From NCBI GenBank assembly GCA_030267565.1, contig BRXU01000016.1:1692501-1756500 (forward strand): a stretch of DNA of 64,000 nucleotides. The letters are read 5' to 3'. The DNA comes from Pleodorina starrii. Taxonomy: Eukaryota; Chlorophyta; Chlorophyceae; Chlamydomonadales; Volvocaceae. A program made the translations under genes and the position numbers. Positions 12,953-22,926 of the stretch are shown one piece after another (position 1 is the first letter of the stretch; each line of letters opens with the position of its first letter). The notes beneath the pieces were generated by a model that was not told the DNA's origin, did no database searches, and saw nothing but the letters and a program-made list of their open reading frames with translations.

Positions 12953-13408
12953 CTACTGCGGAGGCTTGGGGGCAGACTCCTCGGCGCCGTCGGCACCGAC
13001 GTCTTCGTCGTCGTCATCGTCCGTCTGCTGCTCCTCGACTTCGTCTTCTTCCTCCTCCTCCTCGCCAGGGGCAGGAATGTGCTTTAATCGCTGGAAGAAC
13101 TTGTGGCAAACGAAGCACTTGCCGCCTGTATGTCGGGAAGAAATGGCGCAGCTTTGCTGACCGTCCCCAACCTCTTCCGACACAATGACGGCAAATGCAC
13201 GAGCTTTAATACATGCCTCCACGAAAGAATACATGCAATTGTTTGTCAAACTGCTATGAGATGGGTTCTAGCACTTCCCCGTTTGGCCCGCACCTGTCGC
13301 CACACGAGCCGCGCAGCCAGTACACAATGTACGATGGCGGCAAGGCAAAGTCATAAACTTTCTAGGCTCCTTATGGCAGCGGAGGCAGGGCTCGGCAGTG
13401 TCGGCCAT
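12953..13408 (-). CDS. Small RING-finger protein with acidic tail (two exons)
   Basis: Exon 1 (13408-13294, ATG at 13408) ends at a GTGCGG donor; exon 2 (13125-12953) follows an ACAG acceptor, and the frames join exactly (288 nt, 95 aa, TAG stop). The Cys/His pattern is a C3HC4 RING: C8-x2-C11-x11-C23-x-H25-x3-C29-x2-C32-x9-C42-x2-C45 (text PCLRCHKEPRKFMTLPC, RHRTLCTGC, GGKCFVCHKFF). After the RING comes a strongly acidic, disordered tail (EEEEEEDEVEEQQTDDDDDED). A RING of this kind suggests an E3 ubiquitin ligase or an assembly subunit; no substrate can be inferred. It lies between EXD2 (same strand, its stop 173 bp upstream of the EXD2 start) and CNX1E (divergent). The first exon is too short to stand out as an open reading frame, so the gene is easy to miss. 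Confidence 0.8.
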
Positions 13409-13796
13409 TCACTTGTTCCGGAACCCGTCTGAGTCTCTGAGAACTGTACAGCTGTCGCTTAATTTTGACTCGATTGTTGTCTCTACCTGATGCAGTCGTC
13501 ACTCCAACCGGTGTACTGCCCAGGCAATAGTTGAAATCGCAGATGACTTTGGCACTCGTTTCGCGTATTAGACACCACCGTCAGATAGTTGGAAATTAGT
13601 ACGAGATAAACATGAAACGTCACTCAAGCAATCCATTACATGTGCTTGACTGACCTGCGAAAGGACCCTACTGGTGCAAGCGGACCATGTACGACGCAAA
13701 CTGCCCGAGACGGCCTTCACGAACCCTTTTGCCCCTGCGGCACCTTCATTTCTCCAGGCCCCTACCCAAATTATTACTGGTCGCCATTACTTCAAA
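13409..13796. promoter_or_regulatory. Shared divergent promoter region of the RING gene and CNX1E
   Basis: A 388-bp interval between two start codons facing away from each other, lower in GC than both genes. No exact TATA box or named operator is claimed; the assignment rests on the head-to-head layout. Confidence 0.5.
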
Positions 13797-16700
13797 ATGT
13801 CGGCCTACAAAATGATCAGCATCCCTGAGGCTCAGGATATTGTCCTGAGCCACACACAGCCGCTCGGCGCCGTGACAGTGGGCCTTGCGGGCGCTCTCGG
13901 TGCGACCAGCAGCGCGGTCGGCTCAAAACCTATAAAATTTGTCCGTTGCCTGTACGGCGCCGTGCCGTTACAGCTACTCCGCATCCCCCCGCGATCGCGC
14001 GGAGCGCGCACGCGCGCGCCAGAGCTGCCCTCTGCACCGCCTCCCTGGCCCCCCTCTCCTCCCTGCCACAGGAGCACGAACCGCGAACCCCCATCCGGCT
14101 CATCACATCATCCCTCCACCCCCACCCCACCCCCCGGCTCCGGCCTATACGTGGATACCCCCCCGTCGTCCACTCCCCGCCTTCCCTTTCCTCTCCCTGC
14201 CTCCTCCTCCAGGGAGGGTGCTGTCGGAGGATGTCCGGGCGCCCGACTCCCTGCCGCCCTTCCCCGCATCAATCAAGGTGCGGCGCGCTCATCAACCCCA
14301 ACCCCCGCTTCCCTGCTCGGACTTCCCTCCCTTCACCATCCCCTCCCTTCACCTCCTCCCGCAGCAGCTTTGGTCAACAACGTCCCGCAATGACTCATTA
14401 TTGTTTTATAAAGGAGCATATCATTCCCTCCCCGCTCCCTCCCTCCTTCCCTCCCTCTCCTCCGCTGCGGCATCATTCTTCTATGCTGCCCCTCCCCTTC
14501 CCTCGCCCCTCCCCCGCAGGACGGCTACGCGGTTGTGGCTGCGGACGGGTGCGGCGAGTTCCCCGTCATTGGGGAGTCACGTGCGGGGCAGCTGGACGAT
14601 GTGCCGGTGCGGCCCGGGACGGTGGCCTACATCACCACGGGTGCGGAGGGGGGAGGGGGAGGGGGAGGGAGGGGAAGGAGGGGAGCGGGAGGGAGGGGAG
14701 GGGGAGGGAGGGGGAGGGAGGGGGCAAAGCGGGGGCGAAGAGGAGCGGAGTGGGGCGGGGTGGGGCGGGTTGTTCTTTGCGGATGCAGATGCGGCTGGTG
14801 GAGGGGGAGAGTCCTTCCCTCCCTCCTTCCCTTCCCTCCCTTCCCTTCATTCATTCATTCATTCCCCCCTTCCCGCCGTCCTTTCTTCCTTGCCTTCCTC
14901 TCCTCCTTCCTTGCTTCCTCAGGTGCCCCGGTGCCCCCGGGCGCTGATGCGGTGGTGCAAGTGGAGGACACGGAGGCGCTACCCCCCGGGGAGGGGGAGG
15001 GGGAGGGGGAGGGGGAGGGGGAGGGGGAGGGAGGGCAGCGCCGAGTGCGCATCGCCAAGGCGGCGCGGCCGGGGCAGGACATCCGGCCCGTGGGGTCCGA
15101 CATCACGTGAGTACATGCCGTACCATGTCATACTGTGATGATTCACCACGGTCCCGCCTCGCATATGTATGTCATGTTAACGGTTTGTACAACTTCCGCA
15201 GAGTTTCGTGTTCTCCGGTTTCGTCTTCGTTCCCCACCCACACACACACACACACCACACAAACACACACGAACACACAAATCCCATCTCTCTCTCTCTC
15301 TCCCTCCCTGGTTTCTCTCTCTCTCTCTCTGTCGCTCCAGGGAGGGGGACATTGTGCTGCGGGCGGGGGAGCTGGTGGGGGTGGCGGAGGTGGGCATCCT
15401 CGCCACCGTGGGTGCCGTACAGCTGCGGGTGCACGCCACGCCCAAGGTACGGCGGTACGACAGCGTGCGCGCACCGGGGCGCGCGAGGCTGGGTTTCGGT
15501 GCACCACACGGACAAGGGCACGGATGCCCCCGGTCGATGCACCCGGCACCGGCCCGGGGCTCTATGTGCCAGCCCGAGCCCGAGCCTGAGCCCGTGTGTG
15601 TGTATGTGCGTATGTGTGTGCCCATATGTGTGTGTGTGTGTTCGCCACTCACAGCTCACCCCGCCGCGTTGCTCCTTCACCGCCCCTCCCCACCGCCCCT
15701 CACCCCCTCTTCCCCCCCCCCCAGGTCGCAGTGCTGTCGACGGGTGAGCACCGGCGACGGCGTGTGGACGGCCGGGGGCGGCCGGGGATGGCCGGGGACG
15801 GCGTGAGGGGTTCTCAGCTCACGACCACCACCGCCGCCGCATTGACCGGGTCCGCTCCGTTCCGGCCGGCGAGAGGGGTGACCCGTGGGTCGGTGGAAAG
15901 GATGTGCCGGAGGCCTCCCCTACCCTACCCTACCTCCCCGGGGGGGGGGGGGTCGACGCCGATATGCGCACATGTGCCCACAACCCGATATATGAGCAGG
16001 CCCTGCTCGCATTTCAGCAACACCTGCCTGTTTGGACTGATCTTCTCAACCCCTCGTGCTCCGTTTCGCCCCTTTTCCGTTCCCTGTCCCTGTCTCTGCC
16101 CCTACCTCTGCCCCTACCTCTGCCTCTGCCCCTGCCCCTGCCTGCTGCCTGCTGCATCTGCCCCCCAGGCGATGAGGTGGTAGATCCCGCCACCCGACCT
16201 CTGGGTCCCGGACAGATCCGTGATGCCAATCGGTCGATGCTGCTGGCGGCGGCGGCTCGCGGCGGTGCAGGGGAGGTGGTGGACCTGGGGGTGGCTCGCG
16301 ACACACCGGGGCACCTGGAGGGCTGTCTGGCAGCCGCCATTGATCAGCGCGTGGACGTGCTGATCACCTCGGGTGGGTGGTGTGGAGGGTGTGGAGGGTG
16401 GGTGGGTGGGTGGGGGTGGGTGGGTGGGTGGGTGGGGGGATGGGGGGGAGGGTGGTGGGGGCGGTGGAGGACCCGTACTCCTGCTGCTCGCTTTTCGCGT
16501 GTTTCATAACCCCCACCCACCCCCCCCCCAACCCACCCACCCGGGGGGGCCGGTCATCTGGTCCCGCTGCCCACCCACTTGTGGACAGTCGTACTCGAAC
16601 CCCCTCCCCCCCTCTCCCCGCTGCGTGTATCTTCTCCTTTTTTCCTCCCTCCAACCCCCCTGCGTTATCTTCTTTCTCACCACCCCTGCGCCCCCTCCCT

Positions 16701-17672
16701 CTCCCCCCTCCCCCCCCCCCCTCCCTCCCCTCCCCCCCCCCCCCATCAGGCGGTGTCTCCATGGGTGATCGCGACCTGATCAAACCGCTGCTGCAGCGAC
16801 AGGGCACCATCCACTTTGGCCGCGTGCGGATGAAGCCCGGAAAGCCCCTCACCTTCGCCACACTCAGCCTGCCGCAGCAGGGCGGCCGCCAGATGTTGGT
16901 CTTCGGACTGCCGGGTGGGGTGGGTGGCTGTGGGTAGGTTTGGTGGGTGTGGGTTGCGTGGGCGGGTCGGATGGGTTAGGTGGGTCGGGTGGGTGGGAAC
17001 CGGAAGTGTGCCAGCGCCCAACCCCCCTATGGCCCCTCCTCCCCGCCCCACCCCACCCCCGCCCCCTTTGTCTTCCAGACACATGCCAGCCAGCCACGGC
17101 ACACGGCCCCATCCACCGTCAAACCCCCCCTCCTCCTCCTCCCTCTGTTCCTTTTACCGTTCACGGGCTCCGGCCTATACGTGGATAACCCTCCTCCTCC
17201 CCCCCCCCCAGGCAACCCCGTCAGCAGCTTCGTGTGTTTCCACCTTGTCGTCCTCCCCGCCCTGCGCAAGATGGCGGGATGGGCGCACCCTGCCCTGCGC
17301 CGCGTGGCCGCCCGCCTCACCTCCCCCCTCCGCCTCGACCCCGAACGACCCGAGTACCACCGAGCCACGCTGCAGTGGAGCACCGTGCCGCCAGGCACGC
17401 CGGCGGCGGCGGCGGCGGCGGCGGAGCCGCCGCCGCCGGCGGCGGCGGCGCCGTCGCCAGCTCCGCTGGCGGCCTGTGAGCTTTGGGCCGTGAGCACTGG
17501 CAATCAGATCAGCAGTCGGCTGCTGTCTGCTCGCTCCGCGAATGCGCTGCTCGAGATTCCCTGCGCGGAGGGGGTGCTGCCCGCGGGGAGTTTGGTTTCG
17601 GCGCTGCTGATCGATGATCTGGGCTGCATGCCGGTGCCGGCCGGCGGCGTGGCGGCTACGCCCGGGTTCTAG
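13797..17672 (+). CDS. CNX1E: CNX1E: molybdopterin molybdotransferase (MoeA-like), complete, nine exons
   Basis: Catalyses molybdate insertion into adenylylated molybdopterin, the last step of molybdenum cofactor synthesis in the cytosol, serving nitrate reductase and other Mo enzymes. Exons 13797-13899, 14213-14277, 14520-14640, 14923-15106, 15341-15446, 15725-15743, 16169-16372, 16750-16914 and 17212-17672 join in frame (1,428 nt, 475 aa, TAG). Motifs in family order: [37 protein letters not shown] then [95 protein letters not shown]. The domain IV end matches MoeA ([17 protein letters not shown]). There is no CNX1G domain after the stop, so E and G are separate genes here, unlike land-plant CNX1. 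Exon 4 carries a Gly-Glu repeat and exon 9 an Ala/Pro insert. The ATG at 13797 follows AAA and fits the family start; an in-frame ATG at 13674 is less likely. Confidence 0.95.
14136..14160 (+). repeat. Intronic element family B, copy 1 (CNX1E intron 1)
   Basis: GGCTCCGGCCTATACGTGGA followed by TACCC, about 50 bp upstream of the acceptor at 14212. Sense orientation. Shares 20 or more bases with the copy at 17167. Confidence 0.8.
14377..14430 (+). repeat. Intronic element family A, copy 2 (CNX1E intron 2)
   Basis: Sense-strand text: AACAACGTCCCGCAATGACT, CATTATTGTTTTATAA, then the core GGAGCATATCATTCCCT (14413-14429), followed by a C/T-rich tract to the acceptor at 14519. This is the reverse complement of the plus-strand form at 11424, 25435 and 61944, in agreement with the opposite direction of the host gene. 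Confidence 0.85.
17167..17191 (+). repeat. Intronic element family B, copy 2 (CNX1E last intron)
   Basis: GGCTCCGGCCTATACGTGGA followed by TAACC, ending about 20 bp before the acceptor at 17211 with only C/T between. Sense orientation. Confidence 0.8.
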
Positions 17673-18774
17673 GCTCCTGGGTGTAGTGTGTGTGTGTGTA
17701 TGTATGTGTGTGTGTGTGGGGGGGGTGATGCGAGCTATAGGTTTGGGGTTTGGGGCGTGGATGGGGGCGGGACATGTGGAGATTTGGGGATGTGGGGATT
17801 GAACGCGGCTGTGGCTGTGGCTGTGGCTGTGGTGCAGCTCGTGGCTTGTTGGGTGTCCGGCGTTGGTTGTTGGGGTGTGTGGGGTGTGGGGTGTCCGAAA
17901 TCGTCTCTACGGCGATGGGGCCATCGGGATGCCGCCTACCTAGCGGCCGCTGCTGAAAGGGGTGTATCCCCCGGCCGAAGGGGACACCCAACCCGTCCCA
18001 CTGTCGTGAGGCCGCCGGCGCAGCCTCCCGCGGACGCAGGCGTGCGGGGCCACGTAGCCTGACGTTTGTGTGTGGCGTATTTGTGTGTGTGTGTACCTGT
18101 GTGTGTGTGCAGGGTGACTGCGTGGGGTGACTGCGCTTTGCTGAGGGGCGGGGGGGAAGGTCAGGTTCCGAGCCACCGAGCCACACCGAGCCACCGAGCG
18201 CTGTGATCGGCTGATGTGGGGTCGACGCGGGTGGTGATACGGGACGGGACGGGACGGGGCGGTAGGGCGCTGTGTTGGAAGGTGGGCCCGGGGCCCGCTT
18301 CTGGGTATCAGCGGCGTGGGGGCAGGAGAGGCGGCGGCCCTTCACCGATAGCAGATGTTTGTGTGTGGTGGTGGGGGGGGGGCTGCGGGTGCTGGAGCGC
18401 GGGCGATGGATGGGGGACGGGGAGGGGGAGGGGGATAGCAGATCATGGACGGGGGGGAGGGGGACGTCTGGAGCCTCGATCGGCTTCTCGTTTTTTCACG
18501 GCTCCCAAATATCTCAACAGATGGGTGTTTATAAACATTATATTATATATAGCAATCATAATAATCCATAAGCAATCACCCCTCGGCTCAAGCAGGGGTA
18601 ATTTGCCTGGATTTGCCGTACTTGTACGGCGCGATGGGTTTCGTCAAAAGTCTACATGCCGTACACCCCGGCTGGAGGCGGAGCAGAGGTGGCTGCTCCG
18701 AAAGTGAAGACTCCGCCAAAAACACAAAGGTAAAATATCAAAACATGCCTTAAAAGCCATTTTATCTCCGCCAC

Positions 18775-18810
18775 CTAAACCCTAAAACCTTAAAACTCTA
18801 AAACCCTAAC
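18775..18810. repeat. Interstitial telomere-like motifs (CCCTAAAA, degenerate)
   Basis: Four degenerate CCCTAAAA-type units in 36 bp in the gene-poor interval; a further pair lies at 18966-18987. Confidence 0.6.
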
Positions 18811-18965
18811 GCACGCCTCGAAACTCGTATCGTCGGGGAACCGCATCGTCCGCAACACCGCACGCCGCCCGACCCCGTCTTATCCCGCCGCGTCCAAGAC
18901 GCACAGCGCCCCGCCGCCTTGTCGCCCCGCCGTGTCGCCTCGTCTCGCTTCCAACCGGCGATCCG

Positions 18966-18987
18966 AAACCCTAAAACCCTAAAACCA
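18966..18987. repeat. Interstitial telomere-like motif (two perfect CCCTAAAA units)
   Basis: AACCCTAAAACCCTAAAACC: two perfect tandem units of the Chlamydomonas-type telomere repeat, far from any visible chromosome end. Confidence 0.7.
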
Positions 18988-21011
18988 ACAAGCCAGGGCC
19001 GGCCGTACAGGCCCCTCCAGCTACTGCCCCGCACCGCCACCGCCAGGGAGGCTCCGATTGCACTCGGAACGCACTATCCAGGCCGCGCGGCGCACCACCA
19101 CACGACCGGACCGAGTGCGGTCATTCCAAGCGCTGTGGCGCGCCGCTATGCGCGATTGCGCGTTGGCGATCATCATCGTTCCTTTCCCAGCCGGGCCAGC
19201 CCCTCCCTCCCTCCCTCCCCCTCTCCTAGGTGCCAGCTGGGCACACTGCTGGTGAGCGCGAGCGTGTGTGTGCACACACACGCGCTCATCGCTTGGCGGC
19301 GGAGCAACCCCGTCGGGTTACGGTAAGTAATATATTATCAGGTACGGAGAAGCGACCGAGAGAGAGGGAGAGAGAAGGGAACCGGTATGCGGTCTGGGGG
19401 GCGCGCGCGCGTGGGTGCGTGCGCGTTCGTGCGTGCGTGCGCTCCCTCTCGGCAAAAGGCGGCAGCGCGCACCGCGTTCCCTTGGGAGGGTCTGGAGCCC
19501 CCATCAACAACAACGACAACGACAACAAAACAACAATAACAAACACAGCAACAGAGGACAGCTGACCGCCGCCGGCAGCGGCATTGCGGCCCTGAGGGGC
19601 GCGGGGGCGCTGCCGCCTCGGCCACCACCACCACCCACCGCCACCAGCGCCGCCGCCGTCGCCACCCACCGCCACCACCCACCACGACCGCCGCCTCCGC
19701 CGCGCCTCTCACCCCACCTGGCAGTTCGCAAAATACTACAGACAAAGAAGGGAGGGGGCGGTCTTATGAAAACCTTGGCCGTTGCCACACGTAACGCTTA
19801 GACGAGCGGCCACCCCGCCCGCTACCGCCACCGCTGCAACCGAACAGCAACGGAACAACGCCACAACACACAAGGGGGCACGCAGCTCCGGCGCACAAAC
19901 CAAACACTGCCCACTACAAAAAGACTGCCGAAAAGCAAACTCGCGCCCCAGGAGGTGTATATTTTCGCGCGCGTGAGCCGCTGGGCGTAACACGCGCCCC
20001 CTCCTGCTTGCTCTCCACTCCTCCTTTGCCTCTCCTCCCTTACTCCTTCAAGCCATTACGGCATCATTATAATACCGATCGGTCAACTCCAACGCGCCTC
20101 CTCCTCGCTCCCTCCCTCCCTGCCTCTCTCCCTCCCTGCCTCCCTCCCTCGCCCTTCACGCCTCTCCCTGCCACACCCTACATCCTCCTCATCGTCTTTC
20201 GCATCCCCCCAAAAACAAAACAGGCCCCGGGGACACGCCAGGCCACACTGGACACACAAAAAAAGCCCTCAATCCAACCGTCCCAAAGGAACAACACCCC
20301 CTGCCATCTCGCAAAACTCGCTACTCGCCACTCGCCCTCCGGCCCACACCCAACCACATTTGGGATCACCATTGCCCGCCATTGCCAACGCAATGCCCAC
20401 CCACGCAAAAACAAACGCATGTTATATAATATATTATAAGCGAGGCGAATCCTCCTTCTACTACCGATTCTACCGTACCGTACTACAAGCCGCGCAACGC
20501 AGAGCGCCTCCCCCAGCGAGCCTCCGCCTCCTCCTCCTCACACCATCACACTCCTCCTCCACTCCTCCTCCACTCCTCCTCCACTCCTCCTCCACTCCTT
20601 CACTCCTCCTTCACTCCTCCACTCCTCCACTACTCCTTCACGCTCCTCCACTACTCCTTCACGCTCCTCCACGCTCCTTCACGCTCCTTTCACGACCAAT
20701 CGGGCAGTGGTGTATGTGTGTAGGTAGGTCCATCAAACGCAGGGGGTGGGGGTGAAGCGGGGTGACGGGACTGCTGCAGGGAGGGCATGCAGCGGGCGGG
20801 AGCGAATGCGGCGAGCCGCTCATCCGGACATGTACATGCAAGCAACATACCAACGCATATGCACAACTGCTGCTGTCCCTCCCTGGCCCCCTCTCCCTCC
20901 ACACACACGCACATAAGCGCACACACCCACACCCGCACACAAGCCAAGTAACGCATACGGCCCCACCACCCACCACCCACCACCCACCACTGCCATCAGC
21001 TCGATCGATCA

Positions 21012-21221
21012 CCCGGGGTGTCCCGGGGTGTCCCGGGGTGTCCCGGTGTGTCCCGGGGTGTCCCGGGGTGTCCCGGTGTGTCCCGGGGTGTCCCGGGGTG
21101 TCCCGGGGTGTCCCGGGGTGTCCCGGGGTGTCCCGGGGTGTCCCGGTGTGTCCCGGGGTGTCCCGGGGTGTCCCGGGGTGTCCCGGGGTGTCCCGGTGTG
21201 TCCCGGGGTGTCCCGGGGTGT
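21012..21221. repeat. 10-bp minisatellite TCCCGGGGTG
   Basis: About 21 tandem copies of TCCCGGGGTG, some with a G-to-T change giving TCCCGGTGTG. Open in all six frames because the unit has no stop codons, but there is no reason to read it as protein. Confidence 0.95.
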
Positions 21222-22075
21222 CAGTGCTCCCGCCTGGCCCACCAGCTCGGTGCTCACCCCGGTGAGAGGTGCCGTCCCTCTCTCGTATTGTCCAATAATG
21301 CGGCCGCCTCCCTCGGTGCCGTGTCTTCAGCCCCCCTCCTCCTTCACTGCCTCCCCCGCCTTGTCTCCAGCCGCTTTGCGCGCTCCACTGAATCCCACCG
21401 CAAGCAGCCACAAAGGTAATGCGGCGACCACACCGTGACGCCCCAAGTCCCCAGTGCTTCCGTGTCCGGGATGAATATGGGGGTGATGGGGGTTAATGCC
21501 TTCCCTCCCGCTACATCCAGCCAGCCAGTCAGCCATCTCGCCACCCGCCAGTTCACTCTTTCAGCCGTCCGTCCGTCCATCTACCCGTCCACCCGCCCAG
21601 ATTTTGGGTGAGTGGGATAACCTGCCTTCCTCTGCCTTAATCACGACTTTTAATTAAGAAAACAGCAACCAAGCGACCAACTAACCAACCGACCTACCAA
21701 CTAACGAACCGATCAATCAACCAACCATAAAATCTTATGGGTTATAGGCATACGCAAGGCAAATTGTAGGTTCAGGAAGAAGCAAAGGACCTCACCTTCC
21801 CGGCCGGAAACTCACACTTTTCACCGCTTCAGCCGGGATGCCTTCTTTGCCTTGATACCTTGTCCACAACGCCCCTTCCCTCCCCCCTTTTCTGTACTTC
21901 GGGGTCAAGATGCTGTGTAACGCCCGCACACCCCAAGGCCCCAGTTCATCCCCCCCGCCACCCACCGCTCAGCTCCTTCGCTGGAGTTAGCACCCCTGTA
22001 AGCTGTAACTTCCGGGGCCGCCTTCTTCTCCCTCATTCCTCAAAACCACTGGGACAACCCCATCAGGCACCCGCA

Positions 22076-22308
22076 CCCACACCCGCACCTGCACCCACAC
22101 CCACACCCACACCCACACCCACACCCACACCCACACCCACACCCACACCCACACCCACACCCACACCCACACCCACACCCACACCCACACCCACACCCAC
22201 ACCCACACCCACACCCACACCCACACCCACACCCACACCCACACCCACACCCACACCCACACCCACACCCACACCCACACCCACACCCACACCCACACCC
22301 ACACCCGC
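22076..22308. repeat. Hexanucleotide microsatellite (CCCACA)n
   Basis: An almost uninterrupted array of about 38 CCCACA units. It differs from the TTTTAGGG telomere unit and looks like a simple repeat. Confidence 0.95.
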
Positions 22309-22621
22309 CGCCACTCCTGGCGGGTGCTGCGGTGGCTCACCCACATCTGCTGCCAAGCCCCTCCCTCCCTCCCTCCCTCCCTCCCTCTCTCCCGCGTGTT
22401 TCTGTTGGGTCCGATGAAACGCGCCCAGATGACCGACCCGATGACCTCATTTCCCGCCTCCCACCACAACACGGCACCCTCAGTACACAGCTCCGCCCTC
22501 TGCAGCACTGGCTGCCTCCCAAGTCCCAACTCAACACCTCAACACAACACAACAACAACAGCCACTCAATACATAACAACAACAACAATAATCACCACGT
22601 GAACCTCCGCACACCGTCACC

Positions 22622-22890
22622 TCAAGGGTGACGGCACAGGCGTTACCCGGCACAGGCGCTACACAGCACAGGCGTTACCCCGGCACAGGCGTTACCCGAC
22701 CTGTCATTGCATGGCCATACCGGTATGCTACCCAAGCGGGCACTCATTGCATGGCCAGGAGTTACACAGCACAGGCATTACCCCGGCACAAGCGTTACCC
22801 GGGCAGGCGTTACACAGCACTGGCGTTACCCGGGCAGGCGTTACACAGCACTGGCGTTACACAGCACAGGCGCTACACAGCCCAGACGCT
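22622..22890. repeat. Degenerate minisatellite in the 3' flank of the sensor kinase, carrying TGTAA signals
   Basis: Variable units of 15-18 bp around GCACAGGCGTTACCC and GCGTTACACAGCACTG. On the minus strand, which is the sense of the kinase ending at 22927, the GTTACA variant reads TGTAAC, the algal polyadenylation signal. At least four such units are present (near 22762, 22811, 22839 and 22857), within about 70-170 nt of the stop codon. Confidence 0.75.
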
Positions 22891-22926
22891 ACCCCGGCCG
22901 ACCGACCCGGTGCACCCATGGAGGTG

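Larger units (their letters stand above)
17673..22926. other. Gene-poor interval between two convergent genes
   Basis: No exon chain with recognisable protein similarity on either strand. It should hold the 3' untranslated regions of CNX1E (plus) and of the sensor kinase ending at 22927 (minus). Contents seen: GT runs near 17690-17720 and 18065-18110, an A/T-rich patch at 18520-18600, telomere-like motifs near 18775-18810 and 18966-18987, a C/T-rich stretch at 20000-20190 and (CTCCTCCA)-type repeats at 20545-20690, then minisatellites listed separately. Confidence 0.5.

Noticed and set aside
21012..21221. CRISPR-like array
   Set aside because: Units are 10 bp with no spacers and the genome is eukaryotic; it is a minisatellite.
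22076..22308. Telomere-like tract (CCCACA)n marking a chromosome end
   Set aside because: The unit differs from the TTTTAGGG motif seen elsewhere, and the array is embedded between genes.
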